From assembly GCF_003014485.1 (NCBI RefSeq), contig NZ_PYGA01000001.1:186001-250000 (forward strand): a stretch of 64,000 bases of DNA, written 5' to 3'. Both the position numbers and the translations under genes were made by a program. The DNA comes from Murinocardiopsis flavida. Its GTDB lineage: Bacteria; Actinomycetota; Actinomycetes; Streptosporangiales; Streptosporangiaceae. Of this stretch, positions 8,640-18,064 are shown piece after piece (within the stretch, counting starts at the first letter, position 1; each line of letters begins with the position of its first letter). The notes below the pieces were generated by a model. That model saw nothing but the letters and a program-made list of their open reading frames with translations, was not told the origin of the DNA and made no database searches.

Positions 8640-10262
8640 GTGACCGATTCGCCCAGCCCCCGCCATCCCGGTCCCACCGCACCGCCCGATGACGTCTTCG
8701 CCCCGATGCTGCGCGCAGCGCGCTCACTGCTGGCGATGCGTCACCCGCTCGACGCCGAGATCGTCGTCGGCGAACTGCTGGGCGCGTGGTGGGGCCGCCG
8801 GATGCCCGGCATCGATGTCGACCGGCTGCTGGGTGAGGGCCTGGTCGCGAAGGCTGCGGCCGCGGCGACGCCGGCCGGGCTGGCGCTGCTGGCCGGCGTC
8901 GCGGCGCTGGGTCCGTCCCGGCAGCAGCGGACCCTCGCGAAGAAGGCCATGCCCGACCTCGTCGAGCGCGGTGTCGGGCGGCCCGCGTGGGCGGCGTCGC
9001 TGGGCGCGGCCTCGCCCGTCGCCGCCTACATCTCGGGGTCCCGCTTCGGCGACACCGACGACGTCATCTGCACGTTCCGCTACGAGGGCATCGACCCCGC
9101 CGAGGAGACCGCGGGGCACGCCCTGATCGCGGTCATCGACCACAACGCGGGCGGGGTGCTGCGCGACGCGTGGGTCTCCACCAAGGTCGGCCGCCTCCTG
9201 CGGCACTGCCGCGCCGAGGCCGGCTCCGATCCCATGGCGCTGTTCTCCGAGATCGGGCTCCCGCGCGCCCGCGCCCTGCTGCAAGCGGCCCTGCGCCGCA
9301 CCGACGAGGTCATGGCGGCGGCGCCCGATGAGCGCCAGGCCCGCATCAGCAGCGCCTCGCGGGCCGACCTGTCGGGCCGCTCCCTCGCCGCGCACCACAC
9401 CCTGGTGCGCGCCCGCGCCCGCGCGCTTCCCGGCGAGCGCGGCGGCGAACCCGAGCCGGTGTGGAAGCGCGACCGCAGGGCGATGCTCGGCGCGCGGTTC
9501 CTCGCCTCCTCCAGCGCGGCCGACCTGTCCGACTCCTACGCCGCCAGCCGCTGCGTCGACCACATCATCGACTACGGCTGCGACGTCGACGGCGGCCGCC
9601 CGCTGCGGGTCAGCCCGCGCAAGGTCGAGGCGTTCCTGCTCACCTGGCTGCCGCGCCGGGTCGTGCTGCTGCCGCAGGAGCAGGAGGCCATGCCGCACGT
9701 GCTGGCGGCCTGGATCCGGTGGGCCGCCCCCCGGCACGGGCTGCCGCAGATCGCGATGCACGCCACCCTCGACGCCGTCTGGGACACCGTCAGCACGTTC
9801 ACCGAGAGCTACCCCGACCCCGGGTCGCTCGGGATCCGCCCGGAGGTCGTCCACCGGTTGCTGCCCGACGGCGACCTGTCGGCGCTGGCCCGCCGGCTGT
9901 TCGCGTTCCCGCTGCTGGCGAGCGACCTGCTGGCGGAGCACGAGGAGGACTTCGATCCCACCACCGCCGAGGGGCGCCGGGCGCTGCTGCGGCTCGACCA
10001 CTTCCCCGAGTACGACGCCCCGAGCGCCGGGCGGCACTCGGCGGGGCGGCGCATCGGCGGGCCCGAGATCGCGGAGGCGCTCGAAGCGCACGAACGGCTG
10101 GCCGACCGGCTGTGGGAGGGCCGCCCCCCGGGGCTGTGGGCGGCCGCGAAGCGGCTCCTCGACCGCGGCCACACCCGGCAGGCGGTCCTCGACACCCTCC
10201 TCGACGTGCTGGAGGAGGCCGAGGAGGACGAGTCGCTCCTCAAGCGGCTCAGCGACCTCTGA
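8640..10262 (+). CDS. Hypothetical protein, 540 aa
   Basis: I do not recognise the family. The protein is soluble, with no signal peptide or clear membrane helix. It starts with a disordered Pro/Ser-rich stretch (residues 1-20), then an all-helical N-terminal half containing ELLGAWWGRRMPGIDVD and a middle block with DVICTFRYEGIDPAEETAGHALIAVIDHNAGGVL. The C-terminal segment, LWAAAKRLLDRGHTRQAVLDTLLDVLEEAEEDE, resembles the helical tail seen in some uncharacterised actinobacterial proteins that follow a ligand-binding or SEC-C region, but no Cys cluster is present. The start is GTG 8640. It converges on the phosphatase gene ending at 10295. Confidence 0.7.
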   Translation: MTDSPSPRHPGPTAPPDDVFAPMLRAARSLLAMRHPLDAEIVVGELLGAWWGRRMPGIDVDRLLGEGLVAKAAAAATPAGLALLAGVAALGPSRQQRTLAKKAMPDLVERGVGRPAWAASLGAASPVAAYISGSRFGDTDDVICTFRYEGIDPAEETAGHALIAVIDHNAGGVLRDAWVSTKVGRLLRHCRAEAGSDPMALFSEIGLPRARALLQAALRRTDEVMAAAPDERQARISSASRADLSGRSLAAHHTLVRARARALPGERGGEPEPVWKRDRRAMLGARFLASSSAADLSDSYAASRCVDHIIDYGCDVDGGRPLRVSPRKVEAFLLTWLPRRVVLLPQEQEAMPHVLAAWIRWAAPRHGLPQIAMHATLDAVWDTVSTFTESYPDPGSLGIRPEVVHRLLPDGDLSALARRLFAFPLLASDLLAEHEEDFDPTTAEGRRALLRLDHFPEYDAPSAGRHSAGRRIGGPEIAEALEAHERLADRLWEGRPPGLWAAAKRLLDRGHTRQAVLDTLLDVLEEAEEDESLLKRLSDL

Positions 10263-10294
10263 CCCCGGCGTCCGCGCCCGAGGGCCCGGCCGCG

Positions 10295-11080
10295 CTACTC
10301 CGCCGGCTCCAGTAGGCGCTCGCGCAGCGCGGCGACCGTCGCGGCGTCGACCCCGAGGCCGTCGGCGAGGTACCCGGCGAACCCGCCGTAGGAGCGTTCG
10401 ACCTCGTCGAACGCGCTGTGGAGGTAGTCGACGCGGACGTCCATCAGCGGCGCGACCAGCGCGGGGTCGAGCCCCATGGACTCGGCGAGCCCGCCCAGCC
10501 GCGCCGCTGCTGCCTCCAGCCGGTCGTTGCTGGCGAGATAGTCGGCGATGACGGCGTCGGAGCCGACACCGAGCAGGCTCAGCAGCAGCACCGCGCCCCA
10601 GCCGGTGCGGTCCTTCCCGGCGAAGCAGTGGAACACCAGGGGCAGCGGGCCGTACGCCGCGCGTTCGACCAGGCCGCGGTAGGCGTCGGCGGCGTCGCCC
10701 GTGCCGGCGAGGGCGCGGTACACCGCGTGCATGAACCGCTCGGCGCCGCCGTCGGCGAGTTCGGTACCGGCGCGCTCGGGGTCGGCCAGCAGCGACGCGA
10801 GGTCGCCGCCCGTCGCGTGCTCGCGCTGCACGTCGAGGACGGTGTACTCGGCCCCGGCGGGCACCCGGTCGGCGGCGGATTCGCGCTCGAACGCCGTGCG
10901 CAGGTCGATGACCTGGCGGACGCCGATGCGCTGGAGCTCGGCGAGGTCGGAGTCGCCGATGTCGGAGAGGGTGTCGGCTCGGAACAGCAGCCCGGAGCGG
11001 ACCCTGCCGGTCTCGGCGGGGTACCCGCCGAGGTCGCGGAAGTTGGGGACGGTCGCCAGGGTGAGCGCATCGTTGATCAC
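10295..11080 (-). CDS. Tyrosine-protein phosphatase, lipid/PTP-like (Y_phosphatase3 type)
   Basis: From GTG 11080 this is a 261-residue enzyme with the dual-specificity/tyrosine phosphatase signature HCFAGKDRTG at 151-160, giving Cys152 as nucleophile and Arg158 as phosphate-binding residue (CX5R). The N-terminal block VPNFRDLGGYPAETGRVRSGLLFRAD is typical of the bacterial MptpB-like/Y_phosphatase3 group, members of which hydrolyse phosphotyrosine, phosphoserine or phosphoinositides. A longer upstream frame lacks conservation, so I use the GTG. The gene follows the nucleotidyltransferase gene by 34 bases on the same strand and is probably the last gene of a three-gene unit. Confidence 0.87.
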   Translation of the reverse strand: MINDALTLATVPNFRDLGGYPAETGRVRSGLLFRADTLSDIGDSDLAELQRIGVRQVIDLRTAFERESAADRVPAGAEYTVLDVQREHATGGDLASLLADPERAGTELADGGAERFMHAVYRALAGTGDAADAYRGLVERAAYGPLPLVFHCFAGKDRTGWGAVLLLSLLGVGSDAVIADYLASNDRLEAAAARLGGLAESMGLDPALVAPLMDVRVDYLHSAFDEVERSYGGFAGYLADGLGVDAATVAALRERLLEPAE

Positions 11081-11114
11081 GGGACCCGACGATACCCGGC
11101 GCCCCTCGCCGGGG

Positions 11115-11852
11115 TCAGCCCGCGGGCGCGCCGCCCGCGGCGCCGGTGAGCGCCCGCACCTGCTCGGTGGCCTCCTTGACGTCCTTGACGGTGTCGACGC
11201 CGCGCCAGAACCCCTCGATGCGGTAGCCGAAGAGGCGGCCCTCGGCGGCGAGGGCGGGGAAGGTGCTGGACTCGTGATCGCCCTTTGCGGGCAGCAGCTC
11301 GGTGATGCCGGGTTCGAACAGGTAGACACCGGCGTTGATCCAGTGCGGCAGCAGCGGGCTCTGCACGAAGCCGTCGATGCGGCCGGTGTCGCCGACCTCG
11401 ACGATGCCGTAGGTGGTGCGGTACTGGGCCAGCGCGAGGGTCGCCAGGCCGCCCTGACCGCGGTGGTAGGTGGTGAACGCGTCGAGCGGGAACCAGGTGA
11501 TGATGTCGCCGTTCAGCGCGAAGTACGGCGCCTCGGGGTCGCGCAGCCCGCTCGCAGCGAAGCGCAGCGCCCCGCCGCGCCCCAGCGGCTCGTCCTCGAC
11601 CAGCAGGGTGGTGGCGGGGCCCTCGGTGCGCGCGCCGAGGTGGTCGCGCAGCACGTCGGCGAGGTAGCCGCACGAGACGACGACGTGCTCCACACCGTGC
11701 CCGGCGAGCCATTCGAGCTGGTAGTCGATGATGGCGCGGCCGTCGACCTCGACCATGGCCTTGGGCCGGGTGTCGGTGTAGGGGCGCAGGCGCGTGGCCT
11801 GGCCGCCGGCGAGGATGACGGCCTGGGTGACGGGGGCGCTGGATCGGCTCAT
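11115..11852 (-). CDS. Sugar-1-phosphate nucleotidyltransferase
   Basis: A 245-residue protein of the NTP_transferase fold (GalU/RmlA/HddC-like). The nucleotide-binding start QAVILAGGQATRLRPYTDTRPKAM (about 10-33) is clear, followed by FALNGDIITWFP-type residues that place the metal-binding Asp, and GYRIEGFWRGVDTVKDV near the end, where family members coordinate the sugar phosphate. It should make an NDP-sugar from a sugar-1-phosphate and an NTP; base and sugar specificity cannot be told. I choose ATG 11852 rather than the longer form. It sits between the tandem-AAA gene (57-base gap) and the phosphatase gene (34 bases), suggesting one transcript. Confidence 0.85.
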   Translation of the reverse strand: MSRSSAPVTQAVILAGGQATRLRPYTDTRPKAMVEVDGRAIIDYQLEWLAGHGVEHVVVSCGYLADVLRDHLGARTEGPATTLLVEDEPLGRGGALRFAASGLRDPEAPYFALNGDIITWFPLDAFTTYHRGQGGLATLALAQYRTTYGIVEVGDTGRIDGFVQSPLLPHWINAGVYLFEPGITELLPAKGDHESSTFPALAAEGRLFGYRIEGFWRGVDTVKDVKEATEQVRALTGAAGGAPAG

Positions 11853-11909
11853 GAGGGCAGAGATTAGCAGGGCGGCCCGCCCCGCCACCGGTGTCGCGGC
11901 GGCCGCCCT

Positions 11910-14342
11910 TCAGTCCTGGATGATCTCGCCGTACGCCTGGCGCAGGTCGCCGCTCGTGACCAGGGTGAGGTCGGCCGCCGTCGCGGTGTCGCCGAGCTCC
12001 TCGGAGACCCGCAGCGCGCGGAACGAGCACGCCTTCTCGAACAGCGAACGGGCGAAGCGCCCGTTGCCGAACTCGTCGATCCAGGACTCGCCGCACACGT
12101 AGTCGAAGATCTGGTGCAGGTCCTCGACCGCGTCGTCGTCGAAGGCGTCGCCGGTGCTCTCGGCGACCGCCTGGGCGATGGCGGTGAGCTCGGCGGCGGA
12201 GAAGCTGGGGAACGCCACCCGCATGTTGAACCGGGACGACAGCCCGGCGTTGCTCGCCAGGAACCGGTCCATCTCCGCCGGGTACCCCGCCAGCACGATG
12301 ACCAGGCGCGCCCGGTCGTCCTCCGCGCGTTTGAGCAGGGTCTGGATGGCCTCGGCGCCGAACGCGTCGCCGCCGCTGTACCCGGGGTTGGCGAGCGCGT
12401 ACGCCTCGTCGATAAACAGCACCCCGCCCAGCGCCTTGTCGACCAGCTTGTTGGTCTTCACCGCTGTGGCCCCCAGGTGCTCGCCGACGAGGTCGGCGCG
12501 CGACGCCTCGACCACCTCGGCGCGGCTGAGGAGTCCGAGCGCGCAGAAGACCCGGCCGAGGATGCGCGCGACGCTGGTCTTGCCGGTGCCGGGCGGCCCG
12601 ACGAACACGAAGTGCCGCATCGGGTCCTGCGGCCGCAGCCCCTGGTCCTCGCGCAACTTGGCGATCTGCAACTGCGCGGCGATGGAGCGCACCTGGCGCT
12701 TCACCGGGTCGAGGCCGATCATGGCGTCGAGTTCGGCGAGCGCCTCGTCCACGTCGGGCGGTTCGGCGAAGCCGGGCAGCCGCCGGGTGAGCTGGTCGTA
12801 GGCCGTGGCGACGTCGTCGGCCCGCACGGTCACCAGCTCGTGGCGGTCGGGGCGGGCCTCGCCCTCGCCCGCGGTGACCACCCGGACGTCGCGCGCCTCG
12901 GCCGACTTCTCCACCATCGAGCGGACGAAGCGGCCGTTGCCGAGGTCGTCGACGACGCCCCGCTGCGCCGCCTGGTCGAACCGCTGCCGGAGCGCCGGGC
13001 GCGCCTCGTCGTCCAGGAGGTCGCCGCGCTGCGCGAACCGCAGCTCGGCGATCCGCCCCAGTTCCTCGGGCGTGTAGCTGGGGAACGTGATCCGGGTGGC
13101 GAAGCGCGACGCGAGCCCGGGGTTCGAGGCGAGGAAGCGCTCCATCTCGGTCTCGTAGCCGGCCAGGATGACGACCAGCCGGTCGCGGTCGTCCTCGGCG
13201 CGCTTGAGCAGGGTCTGCACCGCCTCGTTGCCGAACCGGTCGGGCTGGCCGTCGGCGTCGTTGACGAGCGAGTACGCCTCGTCGATGAACAGCACCCCGC
13301 CCAGCGCGCTGTCGACCAGCTCGTTGGTCTTGATCGCCGTGGCGCCGAGGTACTCCCCCACCAGATCGGCCCGCTGCGCCTCGACCACCCGCGGTGTGGG
13401 CAGCAGCCCGAAGGAGTGGAAGATGCGGGCGAGCGTGCGCGCGACGCTGGTCTTGCCGGTGCCCGGCGGGCCGGAGAAGACCAGGTGCCGCAGCGGCTTG
13501 TCGACGGCGTACCCGGCGTCGGCGCGCAGCCGGGCCGCCTCGATGGACGCCGCGATGGCGCGGACCTGCTGCTTGACCGGGTCGAGGCCGATCATCGCCT
13601 CCAGTTCGGCGAGCGCCTCGTGGACCGGGATCGGCTCGGCGTCGTCGTCGCGGTCCGCCGCGCGGGGTGCGGCCCCGCCGGCGCCGGGGGCCGAGCGCTC
13701 CCGCTCAGCGGGCGCCGGCGGGGCCGCGGCGGCGCCGCCGGCCGGCTGCCTGCGCGGGGTGCTGGTGGGCGGCGGGAACCCGTCGCGCTTGAGCCGGTAG
13801 CCGGCGGCGGCCCGCCACAGCAGTGCGGCGCCCGCCGCGGCGACCGTGCACACGATGCCGGTGGCCGGGGGGACGGCGTCGGTGACCATGCTGCTCAGCG
13901 CGACGGCGAGGCCCACGATGAGGCCCACGACGAGCGCCAGCAGGGTGCTGTGCCACACCGGGAACATCCGGATGCGGCTCGCCCCGAGCGACACCAGCAG
14001 CGGCAGCACCAGCAGCACCAGCACCACCGACGAGCCGGCCAAGGGGATCTGGAACAGCGGGAAGGCGACGGCCAGCCAGAGGATGCACACCAGCGCGGTG
14101 GCGACGGCCTGGGAGGAGTGCATGAGGGCACTGAACAGGCCGAGCACCGCGACCGACACCGCGAGGGCGAGTGTGACGGAGTAGCCGAAGGCGAAAGCGA
14201 ACAGGCAGCACGCCGTGACGATCCCGAGCATCGCGACGAGGCGGGACCGGCCGGGGAAGCCGTGGTAGGCGCCGCGGAGGCGCTCCAGCGGCGATGCGGC
14301 CGCGGACCGCGCCGCAGGCCGGGGGTGCTCCTCGCGTCGCAC
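11910..14342 (-). CDS. Membrane-anchored tandem CbxX/CfqX-type AAA+ ATPase
   Basis: From GTG 14342 (GGGAGAGG seven bases upstream) the protein is 810 residues. Residues ~36-176 hold about six hydrophobic segments; a Pro/Ala-rich linker follows to ~235. Two AAA+ modules come next, each opening with ELxAMIGLDPVK and having Walker A GPPGTGKTS (291-299 and 582-590) and Walker B LFIDEAY (351-357 and 642-648). The modules resemble the CbxX/CfqX and EccA families, which remodel Rubisco or work with type VII secretion. No ESX or Rubisco genes are nearby, so the substrate is unknown. The duplication within one chain and the membrane anchor are unusual. It leads an apparent operon with the nucleotidyltransferase and phosphatase. 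Confidence 0.85.
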   Translation of the reverse strand: MRREEHPRPAARSAAASPLERLRGAYHGFPGRSRLVAMLGIVTACCLFAFAFGYSVTLALAVSVAVLGLFSALMHSSQAVATALVCILWLAVAFPLFQIPLAGSSVVLVLLVLPLLVSLGASRIRMFPVWHSTLLALVVGLIVGLAVALSSMVTDAVPPATGIVCTVAAAGAALLWRAAAGYRLKRDGFPPPTSTPRRQPAGGAAAAPPAPAERERSAPGAGGAAPRAADRDDDAEPIPVHEALAELEAMIGLDPVKQQVRAIAASIEAARLRADAGYAVDKPLRHLVFSGPPGTGKTSVARTLARIFHSFGLLPTPRVVEAQRADLVGEYLGATAIKTNELVDSALGGVLFIDEAYSLVNDADGQPDRFGNEAVQTLLKRAEDDRDRLVVILAGYETEMERFLASNPGLASRFATRITFPSYTPEELGRIAELRFAQRGDLLDDEARPALRQRFDQAAQRGVVDDLGNGRFVRSMVEKSAEARDVRVVTAGEGEARPDRHELVTVRADDVATAYDQLTRRLPGFAEPPDVDEALAELDAMIGLDPVKRQVRSIAAQLQIAKLREDQGLRPQDPMRHFVFVGPPGTGKTSVARILGRVFCALGLLSRAEVVEASRADLVGEHLGATAVKTNKLVDKALGGVLFIDEAYALANPGYSGGDAFGAEAIQTLLKRAEDDRARLVIVLAGYPAEMDRFLASNAGLSSRFNMRVAFPSFSAAELTAIAQAVAESTGDAFDDDAVEDLHQIFDYVCGESWIDEFGNGRFARSLFEKACSFRALRVSEELGDTATAADLTLVTSGDLRQAYGEIIQD

Positions 14343-14531
14343 CGCATCACCTCTCCCTCGGCCGGCCCGTGCGGGACCTCCGTGTCCGGCACCGACGCGC
14401 GACCGCGAGGGCGACCGGGGCGCCGCACGGCGCCATCGGCACTTTGTCGTCCCCCATACTGCCGCTTCCCCCGGGGGAATCATAAGGACGGGAGCGGCCG
14501 AGGGGTCCGGCGTGTCGCGCCGGGCGGCCGC

Positions 14532-15218
14532 TCACAGCAGCGGCAGCTGCCCTCCCGGTGCCGGGCGCGGTGTCCGCAGGTGCCGCCATGCCGGCAGGTC
14601 ATCAAGATAGGACCAGGACATCCGGTGCAGTGCGGTGGGGCCCGCCTCGGCGAGCGCGGCCCGGTGCACCGGCGAGGGGTACCCGGCGGCCGTGCCGAAG
14701 CCGTAGCCGGGGTAGTGCTCGTCGAGGCCCGCCATCAGTGTGTCGCGGTACACCTTCGCCAGCACCGACGCCGCGGCGACGGTCACACTGGTGAGGTCGG
14801 CCTTGATGCGGGTGCGCACCGTCCAGGGCCGGCCGAGATAGTCGTGCTTGCCGTCGAGGATGACGGTGTCGGGGCGGTCGCGCAGCCCGTCGAGCGCGCG
14901 GCAGGCGGCGAGCCGCAGTGCGGCGGTCATGCCGTGCGCGTCGATCTCGGCGGCCTCGGCGCTGCCGAAGGCGTGGTCGGCGACCCACGGCCGGACGAGG
15001 TCGGCCACTGCCGTCCGGCGCTTCGGGGAGAGCAGCTTGGAGTCGGTCAGGCCGTCGGGCGCCGGTGAGCCGTCGGTCACGGCCGCGCAGACGACGACCG
15101 GCCCGGCCCAGGCGCCGCGCCCCACTTCGTCGACTCCGGCGATGCGCAGGGCGCCGTGCGCGGCGAGTTCGCGTTCGAGCGCGTAGTCGGGCGGGGGGAC
15201 CGCGGTTCGGGCTGGCAC
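14532..15218 (-). CDS. rnhB: Ribonuclease HII
   Basis: A 228-residue enzyme that cuts RNA of RNA/DNA hybrids and starts ribonucleotide removal from DNA. The active-site block [18 protein letters not shown] gives Asp30 and Glu31; [12 protein letters not shown] and [10 protein letters not shown] follow (the Asp of LDGKHDYL is the third acidic residue), then [13 protein letters not shown]. The start is GTG 15218, which gives the family's usual short N-terminus; longer in-frame forms are not conserved. Its relation to the downstream tandem-AAA gene is unclear: a 190-base gap separates them. A 294-base divergent gap precedes it. Confidence 0.93.
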   Translation of the reverse strand: MPARTAVPPPDYALERELAAHGALRIAGVDEVGRGAWAGPVVVCAAVTDGSPAPDGLTDSKLLSPKRRTAVADLVRPWVADHAFGSAEAAEIDAHGMTAALRLAACRALDGLRDRPDTVILDGKHDYLGRPWTVRTRIKADLTSVTVAAASVLAKVYRDTLMAGLDEHYPGYGFGTAAGYPSPVHRAALAEAGPTALHRMSWSYLDDLPAWRHLRTPRPAPGGQLPLL

Positions 15219-15512
15219 CAGGCCAGGGTAGTGCCCGCGGCGGTGCCCGGTGCAAGGCCCGCGCGGCGGGGCACACGGGAGGGGCGGGAACGGTCGTCCG
15301 GTGGCGGCCCGATTCGACCCGAAGTCCTGAGTCGCCGGGCCTTCTCCCGTATGCTGAGGAGTCCGCTCCGGCCGTCGGGCCCGCCGGGCCGCCGCCGCGG
15401 TTCCGGGCCACCGGTCCACCGCTGTGCCCGGTCCGCACCGGCCGGGCGGAACGCCCCACCCGCACCGTCCCGCCCATCCTCATCCGATCGTCCGAATAGG
15501 GGTCGCTCCACT

Positions 15513-16157
15513 ATGTCCGCCCTCGGGGAGAACTCGGTCGACAAACTGATCGAGATCGCCCACAAGCCCACGCCGGGCCAACGGCTCATCTCCTGGGGAT
15601 CGCGTCCCCCCGGACGGCTGTACCTGCCCGCGTGCGCCGTTGTGGGTCTGGCCCTGTTGTACGAGGACAGCATGCCGGGCGGGCACCTGCCGTCGTTCGT
15701 GTTCGGCATGGGCGGCGGCGCGCTGCTGGCCGCCATGGGCGCGCTGCGCCTGGGCACCGCGCTGAGCGTCGCCCGGCCCATGATCCGGCGCTACTGGCTG
15801 CGGTGGATCACCGCGCCGATCATCGCCGTGGTCGCGATAGCGCTGTCGGTGACCGACGTCCCGCTGAAGAGCCGGCTCGACATGGCGTCCGACGAACTCC
15901 TCGAGGTCCGCGACACCGCGAACCGCTCGACCACCATCCCCCTCAACGGCGAATGGGCGGGGAGCTACCCGCTCGCCGCCGCCTCGGTCTCCGAGCAGGG
16001 CGTGGCGCGGTTCACCGTGCGCGGCTCCGGGCTGCTGCGGGACTCCGGGCTGGCGTACAGCCCCAAGCCGCTGCCGACCGACGTCTTCGTCCCCGGCGAG
16101 GGCGGCCTGGTCTACGAGCACATCTCCGGCGACTGGTACTCCTGGAGCATGCACTGA
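15513..16157 (+). CDS. Hypothetical membrane protein, 214 aa
   Basis: I do not recognise a named family. The protein has a cytoplasmic-looking N-terminus (LIEIAHKPTPGQRLISWG), three hydrophobic segments (LPACAVVGLALLY, SFVFGMGGGALLAAMGALR and APIIAVVAIALSV), then an extracytoplasmic C-terminal domain of about 95 residues (from ~DVPLKSRLD) ending YEHISGDWYSWSMH. The C-terminal part has no Cys. It is divergent from rnhB and followed by an unrelated small gene. Confidence 0.7.
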   Translation: MSALGENSVDKLIEIAHKPTPGQRLISWGSRPPGRLYLPACAVVGLALLYEDSMPGGHLPSFVFGMGGGALLAAMGALRLGTALSVARPMIRRYWLRWITAPIIAVVAIALSVTDVPLKSRLDMASDELLEVRDTANRSTTIPLNGEWAGSYPLAAASVSEQGVARFTVRGSGLLRDSGLAYSPKPLPTDVFVPGEGGLVYEHISGDWYSWSMH

Positions 16158-16315
16158 GCGTCCCCGCGCCCGCCGGCACCGGTGATTCACGCACGGCTCT
16201 CACCCGTGTTTTAACCTGGCGCGCGTATACCGGAACGTGACTCCGGCGTTATCCGTTGTCTGAGTCGACCGGATTCCCCCCGGTACCGTCTGGCGATGGA
16301 CGAGGTAGGCACCAC

Positions 16316-16507
16316 GTGAACGAGTTCATGACAACGCTGCACCTGCGCATCCACGATGCCGTGCAATCACTGCGCCGCGCCCGCGCTAAGGGCGACCACG
16401 CCCAGATCGAGGCGCAGGCCGGTGAGATCGAGGATCTCGTCGAGATCGCGGCGCGGCACGGCGTCGACATCGCGTCCGGCTACCAGGGCATCACCCGGGC
16501 CGCCTGA
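16316..16507 (+). CDS. Small hypothetical helical protein, 63 aa
   Basis: This small soluble protein reads VNEFMTTLHLRIHDAVQSL then an acidic helix (QIEAQAGEIEDLVEIAARHG) and ends ITRAA. It looks like a helical hairpin. Similar short proteins occur in actinomycetes without known function. I chose GTG 16316, with GAGGTAGG upstream; ATG 16328 is possible. It is followed directly by a perfect hairpin terminator. Confidence 0.6.
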   Translation: MNEFMTTLHLRIHDAVQSLRRARAKGDHAQIEAQAGEIEDLVEIAARHGVDIASGYQGITRAA

Positions 16508-16524
16508 CCCCGCCGACACGACAA

Positions 16525-16555
16525 CGGGGCCGGTGCGCACTGCGCACCGGCCCCG
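16525..16555. terminator. Bidirectional hairpin between convergent genes
   Basis: A perfect inverted repeat, CGGGGCCGGTGCGC (16525-16538) with its complement 16542-16555, leaves a three-base loop. It sits 17 bases after the 63-aa gene stop and 21 bases from the stop of the opposing SPFH gene, so it can serve both directions. Confidence 0.8.
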
Positions 16556-16576
16556 TCCGTGTTCGGACCCTCGCGA

Positions 16577-18064
16577 TCAGCGCTTGCGGCGGCCCTTGCC
16601 CTGGCCCTGACCTTGCCCCTGGCCCTGCTGCTCGCCCATGTTCTGGCGCATCTGCTGCTCGAACTGCTGCTGCATGTCCTGCTGGCGCTGCGCGGCCTCG
16701 TCCACCGCGCCCTGCGCCTGGTCGAACAGCTTGCCGGCCGATTCAGGCAGCGCGCCCTTGATGGCGTCGGCGTCGCCGCCCTTACCGCGGCGCTTGCCGC
16801 CCTGCCGCCCCAGCTGCGGCAGCATCTGGGCGACGAGCAGGGTGGACAGCGCGGAGGTGTCGCCGGACGCGCCGTCGGTGCGCACCACGACCGGCTGCGG
16901 CGCCTGCTCGGCGAGCTTCGCCCCGACGTCGAGCCGGCGGCGCGCCAGCTCGTACTGGAGCACGGCCCGGTTGTCGCGGTAGGAGGTGGCGAGCCGCTGC
17001 TGCGCCTTCGCCTCGTTCTGCGCGGCCGTGAGGTCGGCCCGGCCGCGCGTCTCGATCTCGTAGCGCACCCGCTGCGCCTCGGTCACCTGCTCTTCGAGCA
17101 TCTGCGCGACGTCCTTGCGCGCCTTGTTCAGCGAAGCGTTGACCTCGACGATCTTGGCGTCGCGCGTCTTCTTGGAGCGCTCGATGTCCATCATCAGGGT
17201 GTCGATGCGGCGCTTGCGGGTCAGCTCCCACTCCTGCTCGTAGGCGACCAGTTCCTTGGCGACGCGCTCGCGGGTGGCGAGGTGCTGCTGGTACTGGTTC
17301 GGGAGCTGGACATCGGGGATGTTGCAGCCCATGATCCGGACGCCGTAGTCGCTGAGCTGCCGGTTGAGCAGGTTCTGCATGTCGGCGACGTCGGAGCCGC
17401 GGAGATCGTAGGCGCCTTCGGTGCGGACCTGGCGGCTGCGCTGGCGGATGGCGTCCTGCACCGCGTTGGACAGCACCAGGTCGAAGTTGCTGGCGCCGAT
17501 GGTGCGCACGAACTTCACCGCGTCCTCGATGCGGAACTTCAGGAAGAACTCGATCGACTTCAGCGGCACGTTCTCCTGGGTCGGGCAGGCCACGACGGGA
17601 GCGCTGTAGGGGATCTCGGTGGAGGTGTCGACCACGAAGTCCACCCGCGCCCACGGGTGCCACAGGTAGTGCCGCCCGGGGTCGAGGACGCTGACGACCT
17701 TGCCGAACTTCGACAGCACGCCGGTGGTGCCCTGCTCGATCTCCACGATCGATGAGCGCCACCACCACAGGCCGGCGACCAGCAGCGAGACCAGCGCCAG
17801 GATCAGCGTGGGCAGGGTCAGCCAGGTCAACGGAAACATCATGGTGTTGCCGAAGATCGCGAGCATCAGCGCGGTGGTCACCAGGTACAGCGCGAGCCAC
17901 ACGAGGGAGATCCACTTGAGGCCGCGGCCGTCGCGCGGGATGACCACCGGGACGAGTACGCCCTGGTCGCCGCCGCGCAGCAGCCGGGCGATGTCGTTCC
18001 AGCCGGCCAGGGACTCCTTGATGCTGGAGGAGCCCCTCACGAGGTTGGGTGCTGGCTGGTTCAT
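16577..18064 (-). CDS. SPFH/Band 7 membrane protein (second of a pair)
   Basis: A 495-residue protein. A short cytoplasmic N-terminus with VLVPVVIPRDGR comes before two membrane helices (about 50-71 and 78-102). An SPFH/Band 7 domain follows (from VEIEQGTTGVLSKFGKVV at ~108 to ~290), then a long coiled-coil helix (AKELVAYEQEWELTRKRRIDTL to EIETRGRADLTAAQNEAKAQ), and a Gln/Gly/Lys-rich tail (QGQGQGQGQGKGRRKR). SPFH proteins form large ring or cage assemblies that organise membrane regions and guard proteases. Its ATG overlaps the stop of the upstream SPFH gene (ATGA), implying coupled synthesis and probably joint assembly. The start at 18064 follows from that overlap. Confidence 0.88.
   Translation of the reverse strand: MNQPAPNLVRGSSSIKESLAGWNDIARLLRGGDQGVLVPVVIPRDGRGLKWISLVWLALYLVTTALMLAIFGNTMMFPLTWLTLPTLILALVSLLVAGLWWWRSSIVEIEQGTTGVLSKFGKVVSVLDPGRHYLWHPWARVDFVVDTSTEIPYSAPVVACPTQENVPLKSIEFFLKFRIEDAVKFVRTIGASNFDLVLSNAVQDAIRQRSRQVRTEGAYDLRGSDVADMQNLLNRQLSDYGVRIMGCNIPDVQLPNQYQQHLATRERVAKELVAYEQEWELTRKRRIDTLMMDIERSKKTRDAKIVEVNASLNKARKDVAQMLEEQVTEAQRVRYEIETRGRADLTAAQNEAKAQQRLATSYRDNRAVLQYELARRRLDVGAKLAEQAPQPVVVRTDGASGDTSALSTLLVAQMLPQLGRQGGKRRGKGGDADAIKGALPESAGKLFDQAQGAVDEAAQRQQDMQQQFEQQMRQNMGEQQGQGQGQGQGKGRRKR

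Noticed and set aside
12114-15068. 984-codon open frame opposite the tandem-AAA and rnhB genes
   Set aside because: Antisense to two clear genes with catalytic motifs; composition is the expected shadow of high third-position G+C.
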